DNA of 64,000 nucleotides from assembly GCA_964520585.1 (NCBI GenBank), contig CAZFOO010000007.1:1-64000 (forward strand), written 5' to 3'. Within the stretch, counting starts at the first letter, position 1, and each line of letters opens with the position of its first letter. The notes under the pieces were generated by a model. That model worked only from the letters and a program-made list of their open reading frames with translations. It did no database searches and was not told where the DNA came from. This DNA is from PXAP01 sp964520585. Lineage in GTDB: Bacteria; Bacteroidota; Bacteroidia; Bacteroidales; PUMT01. The position numbers and the translations under genes are program-made. Below are positions 18,943-28,756 of the stretch, in pieces.

Positions 18943-20343
18943 CTAATCTTCAATCTTAATATATTTGTATACACATTTTTTTTGCTCTCCCCATGGCGAT
19001 TCAGGATCGGAGACAACCCCCAGGCTTACCTGGTAAACACCAGGGACATCATATATATGGCTGATAATTTCACCTTCATATTGTGTCCCGTCACCCATTT
19101 CCCAGTAATAACCCTCAACATCAAAATTCCTGAGATAGGTTTCAGAAGCATCAAAAGTTATCAGTTTGCCGGTGCGAGCGCTGTCCGGTGAAGTGATATA
19201 GGGCTGCTCTATTCTTTCAATCCTGAACGGGTAATATGCAACATTATTCTGAACCTCACCTGTAACCCTGTCAATTACATCCAGGCGGACGGTATAACTG
19301 CCAATATCCTCAAAACAGTGTTCTGCTTCCTGGCCCCTGATACGTGTGCCGTCGCCCATATCCCATTCATAATAGAGCTGGGTAGTATCAATATCTTCAG
19401 CTGTCTCCTCATAAAAAACATAACAGAGGGGAGGCTCCTGTATACTGTCACATTGAGAGAATTTAGGGAAAGTGGATATGAAAGAATATATATTATCCGA
19501 TCCTGCACGCCCTGAAGAAAAATACCCGGACACTAGCTCCCTATCCGCAATAAAGCCAAAATCATCTGCCTCTGAATTCAGGGGTTCCGGAAGTCTCACC
19601 GGGATTTGCCATTCCTTATCTTCTGTCTTACTGTAAAACAAGTCGAGGGTCCCCCGGTTATTGTTATTGGAAGAATAATAAAGCCGTCCACCGGGATGAA
19701 TATAGGGAAATACCTCGTCCTTTTCAGAATTGATGACCATACCCAGGTTGACCGGAGCTGACCAGCTTTGCCCCTGCAATGTTGATGTATATATGTCCAT
19801 CCCACCATATCCGCCCGGCATATCGCTGGCAAAATACAAGGTCTTTCCATCATCGCTTACAGCAGGGTGGGTTACATTATAGTTGTTGCTGTTAAATGGA
19901 AATTGAATTATGTTGGTCCATTCGCCGTTAATATATTCAGCCATAAATATGCCAAGTAAAGATGCATCTTTTTGCTTGTCCGGCAGATTCCTTGTAAAAA
20001 AAATCCTTGATCCGTCAGCCGTAAAACTTACTGGTCCGTCATGATAGTTACTGCTCAGGTTCCTGGACAGAATATCAGGATTATGCCATTTGCCTGTCTG
20101 GCTTTGATCAGTATAGTAGATGTTGAGAAGATTCTCTCCCCGGTCTGTAATCCTGGTTATCAGGAATTCCTTCCTTCTGTTGGTGACAAACACAATCCCC
20201 TTGTTGAAATATACAGGAGCAAACTCATCATACTGATCGCTGGTAAAAGGTAACCGGGTAATTTCCAAAAAGTTTTCGCTTTGGGCAGGTGATAAAAAGA
20301 CCGTGCAAGTAAACAGACCCAAAAGGCAGCAATATTTCTTCAT
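18943..20343 (-). CDS. PD40-propeller and PKD-domain exported protein (T9SS-associated)
   Basis: 466 residues with a signal peptide (MKKYCCLLGLFTCTVFLSPA). Residues about 30-300 are PD40/TolB-like blades with the recurring pattern seen in PSVSDDGKTLYFASDMPGG and its relatives (FTADGSRIFFTRN, HPGGRLYYSSN). Two PKD domains follow (about 315-390 and 395-466) with YEWDMGDGT and YYWEMGDGT. Related proteins next to PorP/SprF usually end in an OmpA peptidoglycan-binding domain; here the frame stops after the second PKD, so that domain is absent. It starts 2 bp after the PorP/SprF gene, almost certainly in one operon with it and the adhesin. A periplasmic or surface partner of the adhesin export complex is the likely role. 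Confidence 0.85.
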   Translation of the reverse strand: MKKYCCLLGLFTCTVFLSPAQSENFLEITRLPFTSDQYDEFAPVYFNKGIVFVTNRRKEFLITRITDRGENLLNIYYTDQSQTGKWHNPDILSRNLSSNYHDGPVSFTADGSRIFFTRNLPDKQKDASLLGIFMAEYINGEWTNIIQFPFNSNNYNVTHPAVSDDGKTLYFASDMPGGYGGMDIYTSTLQGQSWSAPVNLGMVINSEKDEVFPYIHPGGRLYYSSNNNNRGTLDLFYSKTEDKEWQIPVRLPEPLNSEADDFGFIADRELVSGYFSSGRAGSDNIYSFISTFPKFSQCDSIQEPPLCYVFYEETAEDIDTTQLYYEWDMGDGTRIRGQEAEHCFEDIGSYTVRLDVIDRVTGEVQNNVAYYPFRIERIEQPYITSPDSARTGKLITFDASETYLRNFDVEGYYWEMGDGTQYEGEIISHIYDVPGVYQVSLGVVSDPESPWGEQKKCVYKYIKIED

Positions 20344-20345
20344 TA

Positions 20346-21257
20346 TTAAAAGTATCGTGGATTAACAGCATTTACCCTGTATCTGAAATCGTATATCAGC
20401 ACTATCTCATGCGAACCGTTGTTGTAATTATTTAGATGTCCGAGTGAATAATCATAGGTATATCCGATTCTAAACTGCTCATTCAGCTGGACCTTGACCA
20501 GGCCTACCACTGCATTTTCAAGGCGGTAGGATGCACCTAACCATACGCGATCCGCCAGAATGAAGGAAAGGTTGGCATCTATCTGGACAGGGTTCCTTTC
20601 ATTATATTTCACCAGAAAGCTGGGCTTGATCTTTACCCCGCCTCTGCCGGCCACGAACCCACCACTTACCAGGTAATTATAATTACTCATATCATGGTAT
20701 GAAACAGCTTTTGAATTCCTGGTGCTGTCACTCAGGAACAGGGGGATGGATGCACCGATAAAAAAGCGGTCTGCATAATAGTATGCGCCAAATCCGAAAT
20801 TGGGAAGCATATCACTCGAACCGGGATCAGAAAAAACAATATCGCCGGGATCATGAAGTGAGAGTTTGTTCCAGTTGACATTTCTGTTAACACCACCAGC
20901 CTTCAGTCCAAGAGAAAGCCTTCCTCCTGCAAATGGAAGACGATAGGCATAATTTATATACAGGCTGGTATTGTTTCTTACATCGATTTGTTCATTATGC
21001 AAAAAGACCCCCAGTGCTATTTTTTCATTCTTCAGTGGGGTGTGGGCACTCAGTGTTTGTGAAACCGGTGCTCCGTCAAAACCTACCCATTGATTCCGGT
21101 AACCGATCGTAATATTAAAAACATCACGGCTGCCGGCATAGGCCGGGTTAAGGGCAAGTCCGTTGAGCATATACTGGCTGTATACCGGGAATAAATGCTG
21201 GGATCCTGCTTTTGCAGAAAGGAGCATTATTACAGATATGATAAGTAATTTTCTCAA
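20346..21257 (-). CDS. PorP/SprF family type IX secretion outer-membrane protein
   Basis: 303 residues with signal peptide (about 1-19) and the family hallmark after it: QYMLNGLALNPAYAGSRD, then GYRNQWVGFDGAP. The rest is a beta-barrel pattern ending in an aromatic residue (Phe), as expected for outer-membrane proteins. PorP/SprF members help a specific, usually adjacent, large T9SS substrate reach or stay on the surface. Here the upstream gene, 11 bp away, encodes such a substrate with a C-terminal gliding-type sorting domain, which makes the pairing convincing. Which of the many paralogues this is cannot be said. Confidence 0.93.
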   Translation of the reverse strand: MRKLLIISVIMLLSAKAGSQHLFPVYSQYMLNGLALNPAYAGSRDVFNITIGYRNQWVGFDGAPVSQTLSAHTPLKNEKIALGVFLHNEQIDVRNNTSLYINYAYRLPFAGGRLSLGLKAGGVNRNVNWNKLSLHDPGDIVFSDPGSSDMLPNFGFGAYYYADRFFIGASIPLFLSDSTRNSKAVSYHDMSNYNYLVSGGFVAGRGGVKIKPSFLVKYNERNPVQIDANLSFILADRVWLGASYRLENAVVGLVKVQLNEQFRIGYTYDYSLGHLNNYNNGSHEIVLIYDFRYRVNAVNPRYF

Positions 21258-21268
21258 CTGTGCAGCTT

Positions 21269-24200
21269 TTAACGTTTCAGTACTATGAAGCCTTTGTATG
21301 AATACTGGTTATTAACGTTCAGTATATAATAATATGTATCCTCCGGCAGTGGCCTTCCGTTAATGTCTTTTCCGTCCCAGTCATTCTGATAGTTTACCCT
21401 TTTGTAAACTATATTACCCTGCCGGTTGAAAATAATAAGTTCATTATCTGATGAATTCTCTATTCCCCTGACTATAAATCTGTCATTGTAACCACTGTTG
21501 TTAGGAGAAAAGCCGTTCGGCGCTTCGATATCCTTAACCGTTATGGTTACAATATCCGATACCGGTTCACAGACTCCATTATAAATCGTCCATTCAAAAA
21601 TATTTTCTCCAAAGGCTAAATCTGTAACCATTGTTTCCTCCTCATTGGGAAAGACAATGCTGCCGTTTCCTTTCACTACTTCCCATACACCGTATGCAGT
21701 CGGAATATTATCAGGAAGTGATCCTTCCATGCTGGTTTCAAAAAGAAATCTCAGATCCTGATCTTCGCCGGCGTCTGGCTGATCTGGTTGTTCGTAAAAT
21801 GTAACCGTTATTTCATCACTGGTGGCACATTGCCAGTTGGTCTCTGTCCATCTGAACTGGTGTGTACCGTATTCAGTGACTTCCACCAGGGCATCCGGTT
21901 TTGTATTGTCGGGACTGTATACGGCTGATGCAGAAGGAGAGGTCCATAATCCCTTTCCAAAATCCGGAACAGCATTCAGCCGGTATTCGGGTCCGCATAT
22001 TTCTTCGCCGTCACCCGCAAAAGTATTGGGGAATGCGTAAACCCTAAGTGTGGCCTCCCCTTTCATGTATTCCCCTTCAGTTGGGGCCAGACAACCATGA
22101 CTGTCGGTCAGCGATACAATACTGAAGACATGTGTCGTTGAGTCCTGGGAAGGGGGACTGACCTCAATGGTATGCACCGGTCCGGTTATTTCGTCGGCAG
22201 AATATTCAACAGTTCCGGATGCGAAAACCAGGTCCCATGGTCCGTCACCCTGAAGGTTAAAGGTAAGCTCTCTTTGTTCTCCCATACACAGGGAATCGGT
22301 TATACTGACCAGCTCTGCAAAAGAAAACGGGTGAAATTCAACCTGCACCAGATTACTTGTATCTTTGCATACATCATTTAATCCGCTGGAAACAATTCTG
22401 CGGAAATATGTCGTATCTGACAGCGCCTGGGAATGATAGTCACTCTCTGCATAATTACCGTCTGCTTCTGACCAGGAACCGCTTATTGGGGTACTTTCCC
22501 ATAAATAACTGTAATCACCGTCTCCTCCTTCCGGCGTGGAACCGGTGAAAATTTCAGGTGAGGCCATATAGCATATTGTCTGGCTTCCGGAAATGGAGTT
22601 GGAGGAAATAGAAGGAAGGACAAATACTGAATGAGGGGGACTTGTGTCTGTGCAGGCTCCGGATATTACTGTTCTCCTATAGCGGGTGGTGTCAAATAGC
22701 TCACCGGGACTGTATGTTGCCTGGTTGCCGTTGTTATCTGTGACTTGCCATGTTTCATCTGTGCTCTTCTCCCATGTATAAGCGTATGAGCCGTCCCCTC
22801 CCGATATCTGTCCAGCAGGGTTGACAGGTTGAGGTGTGTCTCCGTAGCAAATGGTCTGATCTTCGTCAAGAATATTATTAGTTATTGAGGGGTGAACAAC
22901 TACCGGAACAATGTTAGAACTGTCGGTACATACTCCTGATGTGGCAATCCGTCTGTATGAGGTTGATTCAAAAAGGGCCGGGGGTGAATAGCTTAACTGG
23001 TCATTGTCATCTTCAGTTACTGTCCAGTCTGCAGAATTTCCTTCAGACATGATCCACTGGTATTCGTAACTGCCTGTACCACCCTGAACCGGGGAAGGGC
23101 CTTCGAGCGGTTCGGCGGTTTCTCCTTCGCAGATCGTCTGCTCATCCGAAATAGTATTTCCAATAATTTTTGGTTGTATTGTTACAGTTATATAATTACT
23201 TGAGTCAATCACAGATGGAACACTCTGATCCTTTACAACTCTCATGAAGCTGGTGTTTTCTGCCAGAGGACCCGGCTGAAAATCCATTTCTGTCGCACCT
23301 GCTATTACCGTCCATTCTTCGCTTCCGGTTTGCATTAACCATTCATATTCATATGGTTTTATGCCTCCCCTGGGTTGTGTTCCTTCAATAATGTCCGGAG
23401 AGGTGTCTTCGCAGACCAAAAGCCTGGAAGTCCTGATTCCATTAAAAAGAAGTCCGTTAAGCGATATTTCAAGTTCTGTAATTGCATCTCCCGGAGAGCC
23501 GACGGTTGAGCCAAAGGGATCATTTTGCTGAATATTGGTGCCACTGGCTCCCGGCTGAACAAAAAAGTTTACCCCTGGGGGGAGGCTGGTACCTGAATGA
23601 ATAACTGATCCGCCACCTCCGCCGCCGCCTGTTCCGGCCCTGACATGATAATCCACATCGCCCCCGTTTCCTCCGCGGACATATATGTTGATTGTGCCTA
23701 TGTAATTATCGGTCGAGGTTATTACCGTTCCACCTGCACCACCACCGCCTGCTCCTGCTGTGGAGGGAGTTGCGACAGATTCACCGTCGGCGTAAATGCC
23801 GTATTCTTCCGTTCCTTGAAGGTCATTGGCAATGATGATAACCATTCCTCCGCCGTTGCCCCCGGAGGTGGCTTTTCTCTCCCCAAACTCGGTTGATCCG
23901 CCACCTCCCCCGCCAAGGAAGAAACGGTTTACAAAAACACCAGTTTCATCCAGTAATTGTTCTTCAAGCCTGTAACCACCAACTCCTCCTGTTTCATTCC
24001 CGTTGCTGCCTGAATCCGGACAATCTTCAGATTCACGGCCACCGAAGCCACCCTGACCAAAATTGCCTCCACCCCCGCCGCCGGCAAACTTACCGTTTCC
24101 GCCACCTCCGGCATTTGCCAGTCTCCCTTTGCCGTGTACAAAATTATTTTCAATGGGGTAGGAATATTCTATTTCATCTATCTCCTCAATATAATAGGTT

Positions 24201-24955
24201 GCCGGCCCGTCTCCTTTTATGCCGGCCTTATCAGAGCCTTCGGGAAAAGAAAATGTTTCCCTTTCTTCAGCATTACTGCATTCGTCGGTAACGCGTTCAA
24301 CGGGAGGGCCTCCGGTGAATCCTTTTGTCGAAAGATCTATGTCGGCTTCAAGAGACAGTGTGTTGGTTACCATAAGGGCTAGAATACCTCCGGTAGTTCC
24401 GTTCCACGGATCTGCAGTAAGAGTACCGGTGACCGTTGCGGATTCGTATCCTTTTACCTTAACAAGCTGGATAGATCCGGCCGGGTCGTAATCTTTAAGA
24501 AATTCCCGGGTAAAGGTGACTGTGTTTCCTGTAATTTCATCTATCAGCAGGAACTCATAATTTCCGGCATCATATATGTTATGCGGATTGCCGTATTCCC
24601 CCGGAGGTTCGGTGAGCACCCCAAAACCTCTCATCTGGATAAGCAATACTGTATCCCCTTCTGAGAAAAGACCGGGTTCGGCTACAGTAACAGACTGATT
24701 ACCTTCTACAGACTCAACGGCAGAATAGGTGTTAATAACTCCTGATATTTCGGTTTGAGAATAGAGGGAAGGTAAATATATCAACAGAAACAGGAGCAGA
24801 ATAAAAGAGGCCCCTGATCCTTTAGTGATGATATTGATGTAAGTTCCGGCTGTCAATGTTTCTGCAGAATTAAATATGCGGGATAAAACTAATATATTTT
24901 TATTGAATTTATTAAACTCAGAAAAACAAATATAACAATTACCTGAATATATCAA
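21269..24955 (-). CDS. Large surface adhesin with gliding-motility-type (CHU_C) T9SS sorting domain
   Basis: 1228 residues as read from ATG 24955. A hydrophobic signal segment lies at about 48-66 (FILLLFLLIYLPSLYSQ), unusually far in. No Met lies between, so the start may be this ATG or a non-ATG codon nearer the signal. Then come: a beta-rich domain (67-280), a glycine-rich region with runs of 5-7 Gly (282-450), four Ig-like repeats of about 90 residues (508-875) each with a DEQTICEG-like opening, a GGDGSYAYTWE-like core and a CTD(S/T)S end, further domains, and a C-terminal CHU_C sorting domain (about 1145-1228, APNGFSPNNSGYNDRF, DWDGKDINGRPLPEDTYYY). The domain marks it as a type B T9SS cargo; PorP/SprF follows. 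It starts 17 bp after the histidine kinase gene. Confidence 0.9.
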   Translation of the reverse strand: MIYSGNCYICFSEFNKFNKNILVLSRIFNSAETLTAGTYINIITKGSGASFILLLFLLIYLPSLYSQTEISGVINTYSAVESVEGNQSVTVAEPGLFSEGDTVLLIQMRGFGVLTEPPGEYGNPHNIYDAGNYEFLLIDEITGNTVTFTREFLKDYDPAGSIQLVKVKGYESATVTGTLTADPWNGTTGGILALMVTNTLSLEADIDLSTKGFTGGPPVERVTDECSNAEERETFSFPEGSDKAGIKGDGPATYYIEEIDEIEYSYPIENNFVHGKGRLANAGGGGNGKFAGGGGGGNFGQGGFGGRESEDCPDSGSNGNETGGVGGYRLEEQLLDETGVFVNRFFLGGGGGGSTEFGERKATSGGNGGGMVIIIANDLQGTEEYGIYADGESVATPSTAGAGGGGAGGTVITSTDNYIGTINIYVRGGNGGDVDYHVRAGTGGGGGGGSVIHSGTSLPPGVNFFVQPGASGTNIQQNDPFGSTVGSPGDAITELEISLNGLLFNGIRTSRLLVCEDTSPDIIEGTQPRGGIKPYEYEWLMQTGSEEWTVIAGATEMDFQPGPLAENTSFMRVVKDQSVPSVIDSSNYITVTIQPKIIGNTISDEQTICEGETAEPLEGPSPVQGGTGSYEYQWIMSEGNSADWTVTEDDNDQLSYSPPALFESTSYRRIATSGVCTDSSNIVPVVVHPSITNNILDEDQTICYGDTPQPVNPAGQISGGDGSYAYTWEKSTDETWQVTDNNGNQATYSPGELFDTTRYRRTVISGACTDTSPPHSVFVLPSISSNSISGSQTICYMASPEIFTGSTPEGGDGDYSYLWESTPISGSWSEADGNYAESDYHSQALSDTTYFRRIVSSGLNDVCKDTSNLVQVEFHPFSFAELVSITDSLCMGEQRELTFNLQGDGPWDLVFASGTVEYSADEITGPVHTIEVSPPSQDSTTHVFSIVSLTDSHGCLAPTEGEYMKGEATLRVYAFPNTFAGDGEEICGPEYRLNAVPDFGKGLWTSPSASAVYSPDNTKPDALVEVTEYGTHQFRWTETNWQCATSDEITVTFYEQPDQPDAGEDQDLRFLFETSMEGSLPDNIPTAYGVWEVVKGNGSIVFPNEEETMVTDLAFGENIFEWTIYNGVCEPVSDIVTITVKDIEAPNGFSPNNSGYNDRFIVRGIENSSDNELIIFNRQGNIVYKRVNYQNDWDGKDINGRPLPEDTYYYILNVNNQYSYKGFIVLKR

Positions 24956-24972
24956 ACTGAATTAACCCTTAT

Positions 24973-27900
24973 TTATGCTTGCTTATCTTTTTCAGCACAG
25001 GGGAGTTTAAACCAGAAACAGCTTCCTTGCTGGTGAACGGTGGTGAAACCTATTTTACCACCATATTGCTCAACTATGTTTTTTACAATCGCAAGTCCAA
25101 GTCCCATTCCTCCTGATTTGGTAGTAAAGTTAGGAGTAAATAATTTACTCCTAACATTTTCAGGAATTCCAGTTCCGTTATCACATATTCTTACCAACGC
25201 CATATCCGGCTCTCTGATCAGTTCTATGGTAATCCTTCCTTCCCGGTCCTTAGGTATCGATTGAACAGAATTTTTAAGCAGGTTAATGAATATCCGGTTT
25301 AACTGCATTTTATCGGAAATCACGTAAAGGCTGTCAATTCCATTCATACTAAGTGATATGTCAACATTCTCGGTGCTTTCAAAGAGGTTTGTTATACCGG
25401 TTATAGTACTGACAATATCCACTTCTGCGGTCGAGGCTTTTGGCAATTTTGCGAAATTGGAAAAAGCTGTTGCAATTGAAGAAAGATGATCTATCTGTTC
25501 TATGAGATTGCGAGTGGTCTTTTTCATTACCTCATCCCAGTTATCAACTTTATCTTCCCATGATCTTTGAAGGTGCTGAATGCTTAGTTTCATTGGAGTG
25601 AGAGGGTTTTTTATTTCGTGGGCTATTTGTTTTGCCATTTCCCGCCAGGCACTTTCCCGTTCTGATCTGGCAAGTAAATCAGCACTGTTTTCCAGCTCCA
25701 CTACCATACGGTTATATTCTTTTATTAGGCTTCCAATCTCATCATCACTATCGTAATCTATCTGTTCATTTGTTTTTCCAATAGACAACTCACGCAATTT
25801 GTTCTTTATAAGCTGCAGGGGTTTGGTGATGGTGTTGGAAACTATAACTGCTATAAGTATGGTTATGAGGATCAGGATTGCATAAATATTGGCTACTGCA
25901 ATGACAAGCGTATAGATTTCCTTTTTCAGGATCGACTGCCTGGTAAAATAGGGCAGATTAAGGTAGGAGAGGATTTCGTTGTTATCATTGGTAAGTGGTA
26001 CATATGCTGATAAGTATGATAGATTGCTGATCGATTCTTCATGTACATAACGAACATTGTTCTCAAGCAGCAGTTTTGAATATGCCTGTGGATTCATCTG
26101 CTCGCCAATTAATCCAAGCTCGAAAACTTCCGGCCTTGAGGAAGTATAAAGCTTCCCTTCCAGGTCATAAAGATTAATGTCGGTGTAAAATACATTAGAC
26201 AGCCTGATCAATATTCCGGTAATATAATATTCTATTTCCGGTGTAAGTTCATCTTCCATGCCAAGGCGGTATTCCAAATCTAAAAGCACGGACTGGATTT
26301 TTTCACTGATATTATCATACTGTTTGTTTTCAAATTGCCTGATATTATAGTAGATGGTGCCGGCACCGATAATAATGAGGGAAAGCAATAGTACCCCGAT
26401 CATCGAAAACTTGATCTTGTTTTTAAAATCTATCCGCCACTTCTTCAAATTGAAGGGGTATGTGCATATCAACAAGGCCACACTGTATATCAGGTAAAAA
26501 AAGAGAAAAGTGTATGAAAGGGAAGTAAGAAGATCAACAGTCGTGATTTTTTGTTTGCTTAATACGATTACGTTTTCATTATCTATTTGATATACCAGGT
26601 GCTCATATCCCTCTTTTTCCAGGAAAGAAAACTCTTCTCCCCGTTCCGGTTCAAATTGCAGGTTTAGGGGATAGGGATATATACCAGAACGGGTTATTAG
26701 CTGGTCGTTGAAATACTTTGCATGAGAGTATTGAAGCATTACCTGGTTACTGGGGAAAGAGCCCTCGATCAATAATTCCGGATAACCGAGCTGATCATCC
26801 ATGATTTTGCTGTCGAGTGAAATGAATAAAGTTATTTCATTTGGATACTGATCGAACTCATAAACCAGTATTCCCAAATAGCTTATTCTTCCATTCAGAT
26901 TATCGAGAAAGAAGAAATCCGATTCAGCGGAAACAGGCACTCCGTATTCATCGATCATATCATAAAAAAATGTGTAACAGTCCACCAACTCATTCACATC
27001 TTCAAGCAAAAGGTCCGAGTTATGAGCGCATGACGCAACCTGTAGTTCATATTTCCTGAAATAGCCGTTGAAGTAGCTGTCTTTTAAATAATTATACAAT
27101 TCGTAATCTTCGTGACTAGGTGATCCAAGCATTGAAAGTATTATATCATCTTTTTCAAGCTCTTTCTCTACCTCTTCAAGTAAAAACTCGGCAACCTGGT
27201 CCCTCTCATTCGCCAGATTGACGGCAATTACCTGTTTTATGTTTTTTTCTTTTGCCCTGCTTTTATTTGTAATAGTGGCAAGTGAAAAAAGTGATATTAA
27301 TAATACAAGAATTACCTGGAATGAATATGTGTACCGGTATCTGAAAAATCTGACACCGGTTATGGCGCCAAAAAGTGCAATAAAAAACAGAACAGTATAT
27401 ATGTTCAGGGAGTTGCCCTGATAAACATAGGTAATTATCCCGGCAGTCAGCGATATCACTATTATTACTATAAACCTCTTTAAATTAACTAACAGGGATG
27501 ACAAAAAGATAATCCTGTCTGCGATAAGAACCAGTGACGCCAGAAGAATTGCAATGATAAGATATGCAATGAGGCTGAACTGGTTAAGTTGTATAAAATT
27601 GTGGACTTCAAGTTGGATATTTGAGTTGAAAATAAGTCCGGAAAACATGTTATGGAAATAAAGCATATAGGCTGTAAGTCCTATATTCATTATCACTGTA
27701 TAAGCTATACATTTTATATTGCATTTAGGTGATCGTTTTTCAGGTAATCTGAAATGAACCGAAAAACAGATAGCAGCAAAAAGAATAAATACAGCATTTA
27801 TCAGGAAATCGCCCAAAGATGGGAATAGCGAAGACTTTGCATAATGTTGTGGCTGGAATAGTGAGTAGCTTTTAAATATTTGAGGATAATCAGATTCCAG

Positions 27901-28689
27901 CATCAGATACCTTAACACAAAAAGGGAAATAATTACAACCACCAACCAGATGTTTTTAGAGTTAATGGATCTGAACCTGATAGAACCAAAGCTTGTGTAA
28001 ATAAATATTAGCAAAAGAATAAAGGCCAGAGTATATAAAATACAGGCAACTGAAGAAAAAACCTTGTTGTAAACAGGAGGAAATGGTTCGATCAGTGAAA
28101 AAAGAAAATTACCTCCGGGATCTTCTATAACATAATCTCCTTCCGGTGATAGTTCAAGTCCGACCTCCGGAAAGAGATTGAAATCACGATGGTAGTCATT
28201 AACAAGAAAATCATTTTCGAAGGTGTAATCATGTTTTATAAGTATCAGTCCGAAGAGCTTCAGGGAATCTGATGATTTCAGACGGGTCATTACATACCAT
28301 CCGTTACCTGGGTTTACAACCTGTTGCACATTATCAGATAATATGCCATTAAGGTGTAATGGTAAGATATTGCTGTTCCAGAATTCCAGTTCTTCCTGAT
28401 AGTATACCAGGAGGACTATGCCATCTTCCCGGTAGAGATCATAATAATCATCAGCATAGTCGTCGATGAAATTTTTTAGTCCGGTTTCTCTGATCTTCCC
28501 GGATATTTCTTCAAGACTTTGATTGGCCCTTGCATATTTTTTGTCCAGGGTTGACTGAAAATGAGTTTTGTTTATGGTCTGGACATCAAGATTTTCAATG
28601 TTACTATCAATGATAACGGCCGCTGCAAATGTGATGACCGAGAAAAGCAACAGTCTGTATTTGAGTATTATATTTCGAATCTGTGTCAT
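24973..28689 (-). CDS. Giant NtrY-like membrane sensor histidine kinase
   Basis: 1238 residues. The N-terminal two thirds contain many membrane helices: one near residue 10-30, a cluster at about 215-450, one near 735, and a pair around 770 and 930. Sizeable extracytoplasmic domains lie between them. Then HAMP (about 945-1000, starting NTITKPLQLIKNKL), the dimerisation helix with the phospho-acceptor His1024 in AHEIKNPLTPMKLS, and the ATPase domain with N-box NRIFINLLKNSVQSIP, G1 DNGTGIPE and G2 GGMGLGLAIVK. All catalytic boxes are intact. The kinase core resembles NtrY, which pairs with NtrC-type regulators; no response regulator lies nearby. It sits 67 bp after rlmH and 17 bp before the adhesin gene, so it may be co-transcribed with a secretion cargo, an unusual link. 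Confidence 0.9.
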   Translation of the reverse strand: MTQIRNIILKYRLLLFSVITFAAAVIIDSNIENLDVQTINKTHFQSTLDKKYARANQSLEEISGKIRETGLKNFIDDYADDYYDLYREDGIVLLVYYQEELEFWNSNILPLHLNGILSDNVQQVVNPGNGWYVMTRLKSSDSLKLFGLILIKHDYTFENDFLVNDYHRDFNLFPEVGLELSPEGDYVIEDPGGNFLFSLIEPFPPVYNKVFSSVACILYTLAFILLLIFIYTSFGSIRFRSINSKNIWLVVVIISLFVLRYLMLESDYPQIFKSYSLFQPQHYAKSSLFPSLGDFLINAVFILFAAICFSVHFRLPEKRSPKCNIKCIAYTVIMNIGLTAYMLYFHNMFSGLIFNSNIQLEVHNFIQLNQFSLIAYLIIAILLASLVLIADRIIFLSSLLVNLKRFIVIIVISLTAGIITYVYQGNSLNIYTVLFFIALFGAITGVRFFRYRYTYSFQVILVLLISLFSLATITNKSRAKEKNIKQVIAVNLANERDQVAEFLLEEVEKELEKDDIILSMLGSPSHEDYELYNYLKDSYFNGYFRKYELQVASCAHNSDLLLEDVNELVDCYTFFYDMIDEYGVPVSAESDFFFLDNLNGRISYLGILVYEFDQYPNEITLFISLDSKIMDDQLGYPELLIEGSFPSNQVMLQYSHAKYFNDQLITRSGIYPYPLNLQFEPERGEEFSFLEKEGYEHLVYQIDNENVIVLSKQKITTVDLLTSLSYTFLFFYLIYSVALLICTYPFNLKKWRIDFKNKIKFSMIGVLLLSLIIIGAGTIYYNIRQFENKQYDNISEKIQSVLLDLEYRLGMEDELTPEIEYYITGILIRLSNVFYTDINLYDLEGKLYTSSRPEVFELGLIGEQMNPQAYSKLLLENNVRYVHEESISNLSYLSAYVPLTNDNNEILSYLNLPYFTRQSILKKEIYTLVIAVANIYAILILITILIAVIVSNTITKPLQLIKNKLRELSIGKTNEQIDYDSDDEIGSLIKEYNRMVVELENSADLLARSERESAWREMAKQIAHEIKNPLTPMKLSIQHLQRSWEDKVDNWDEVMKKTTRNLIEQIDHLSSIATAFSNFAKLPKASTAEVDIVSTITGITNLFESTENVDISLSMNGIDSLYVISDKMQLNRIFINLLKNSVQSIPKDREGRITIELIREPDMALVRICDNGTGIPENVRSKLFTPNFTTKSGGMGLGLAIVKNIVEQYGGKIGFTTVHQQGSCFWFKLPCAEKDKQA

Positions 28690-28756
28690 AACAAAAATAG
28701 CCTGATACTAAAGAGTGGATGTTAATGTAAATAATAGGATGTTTAGATCCTGCCGC

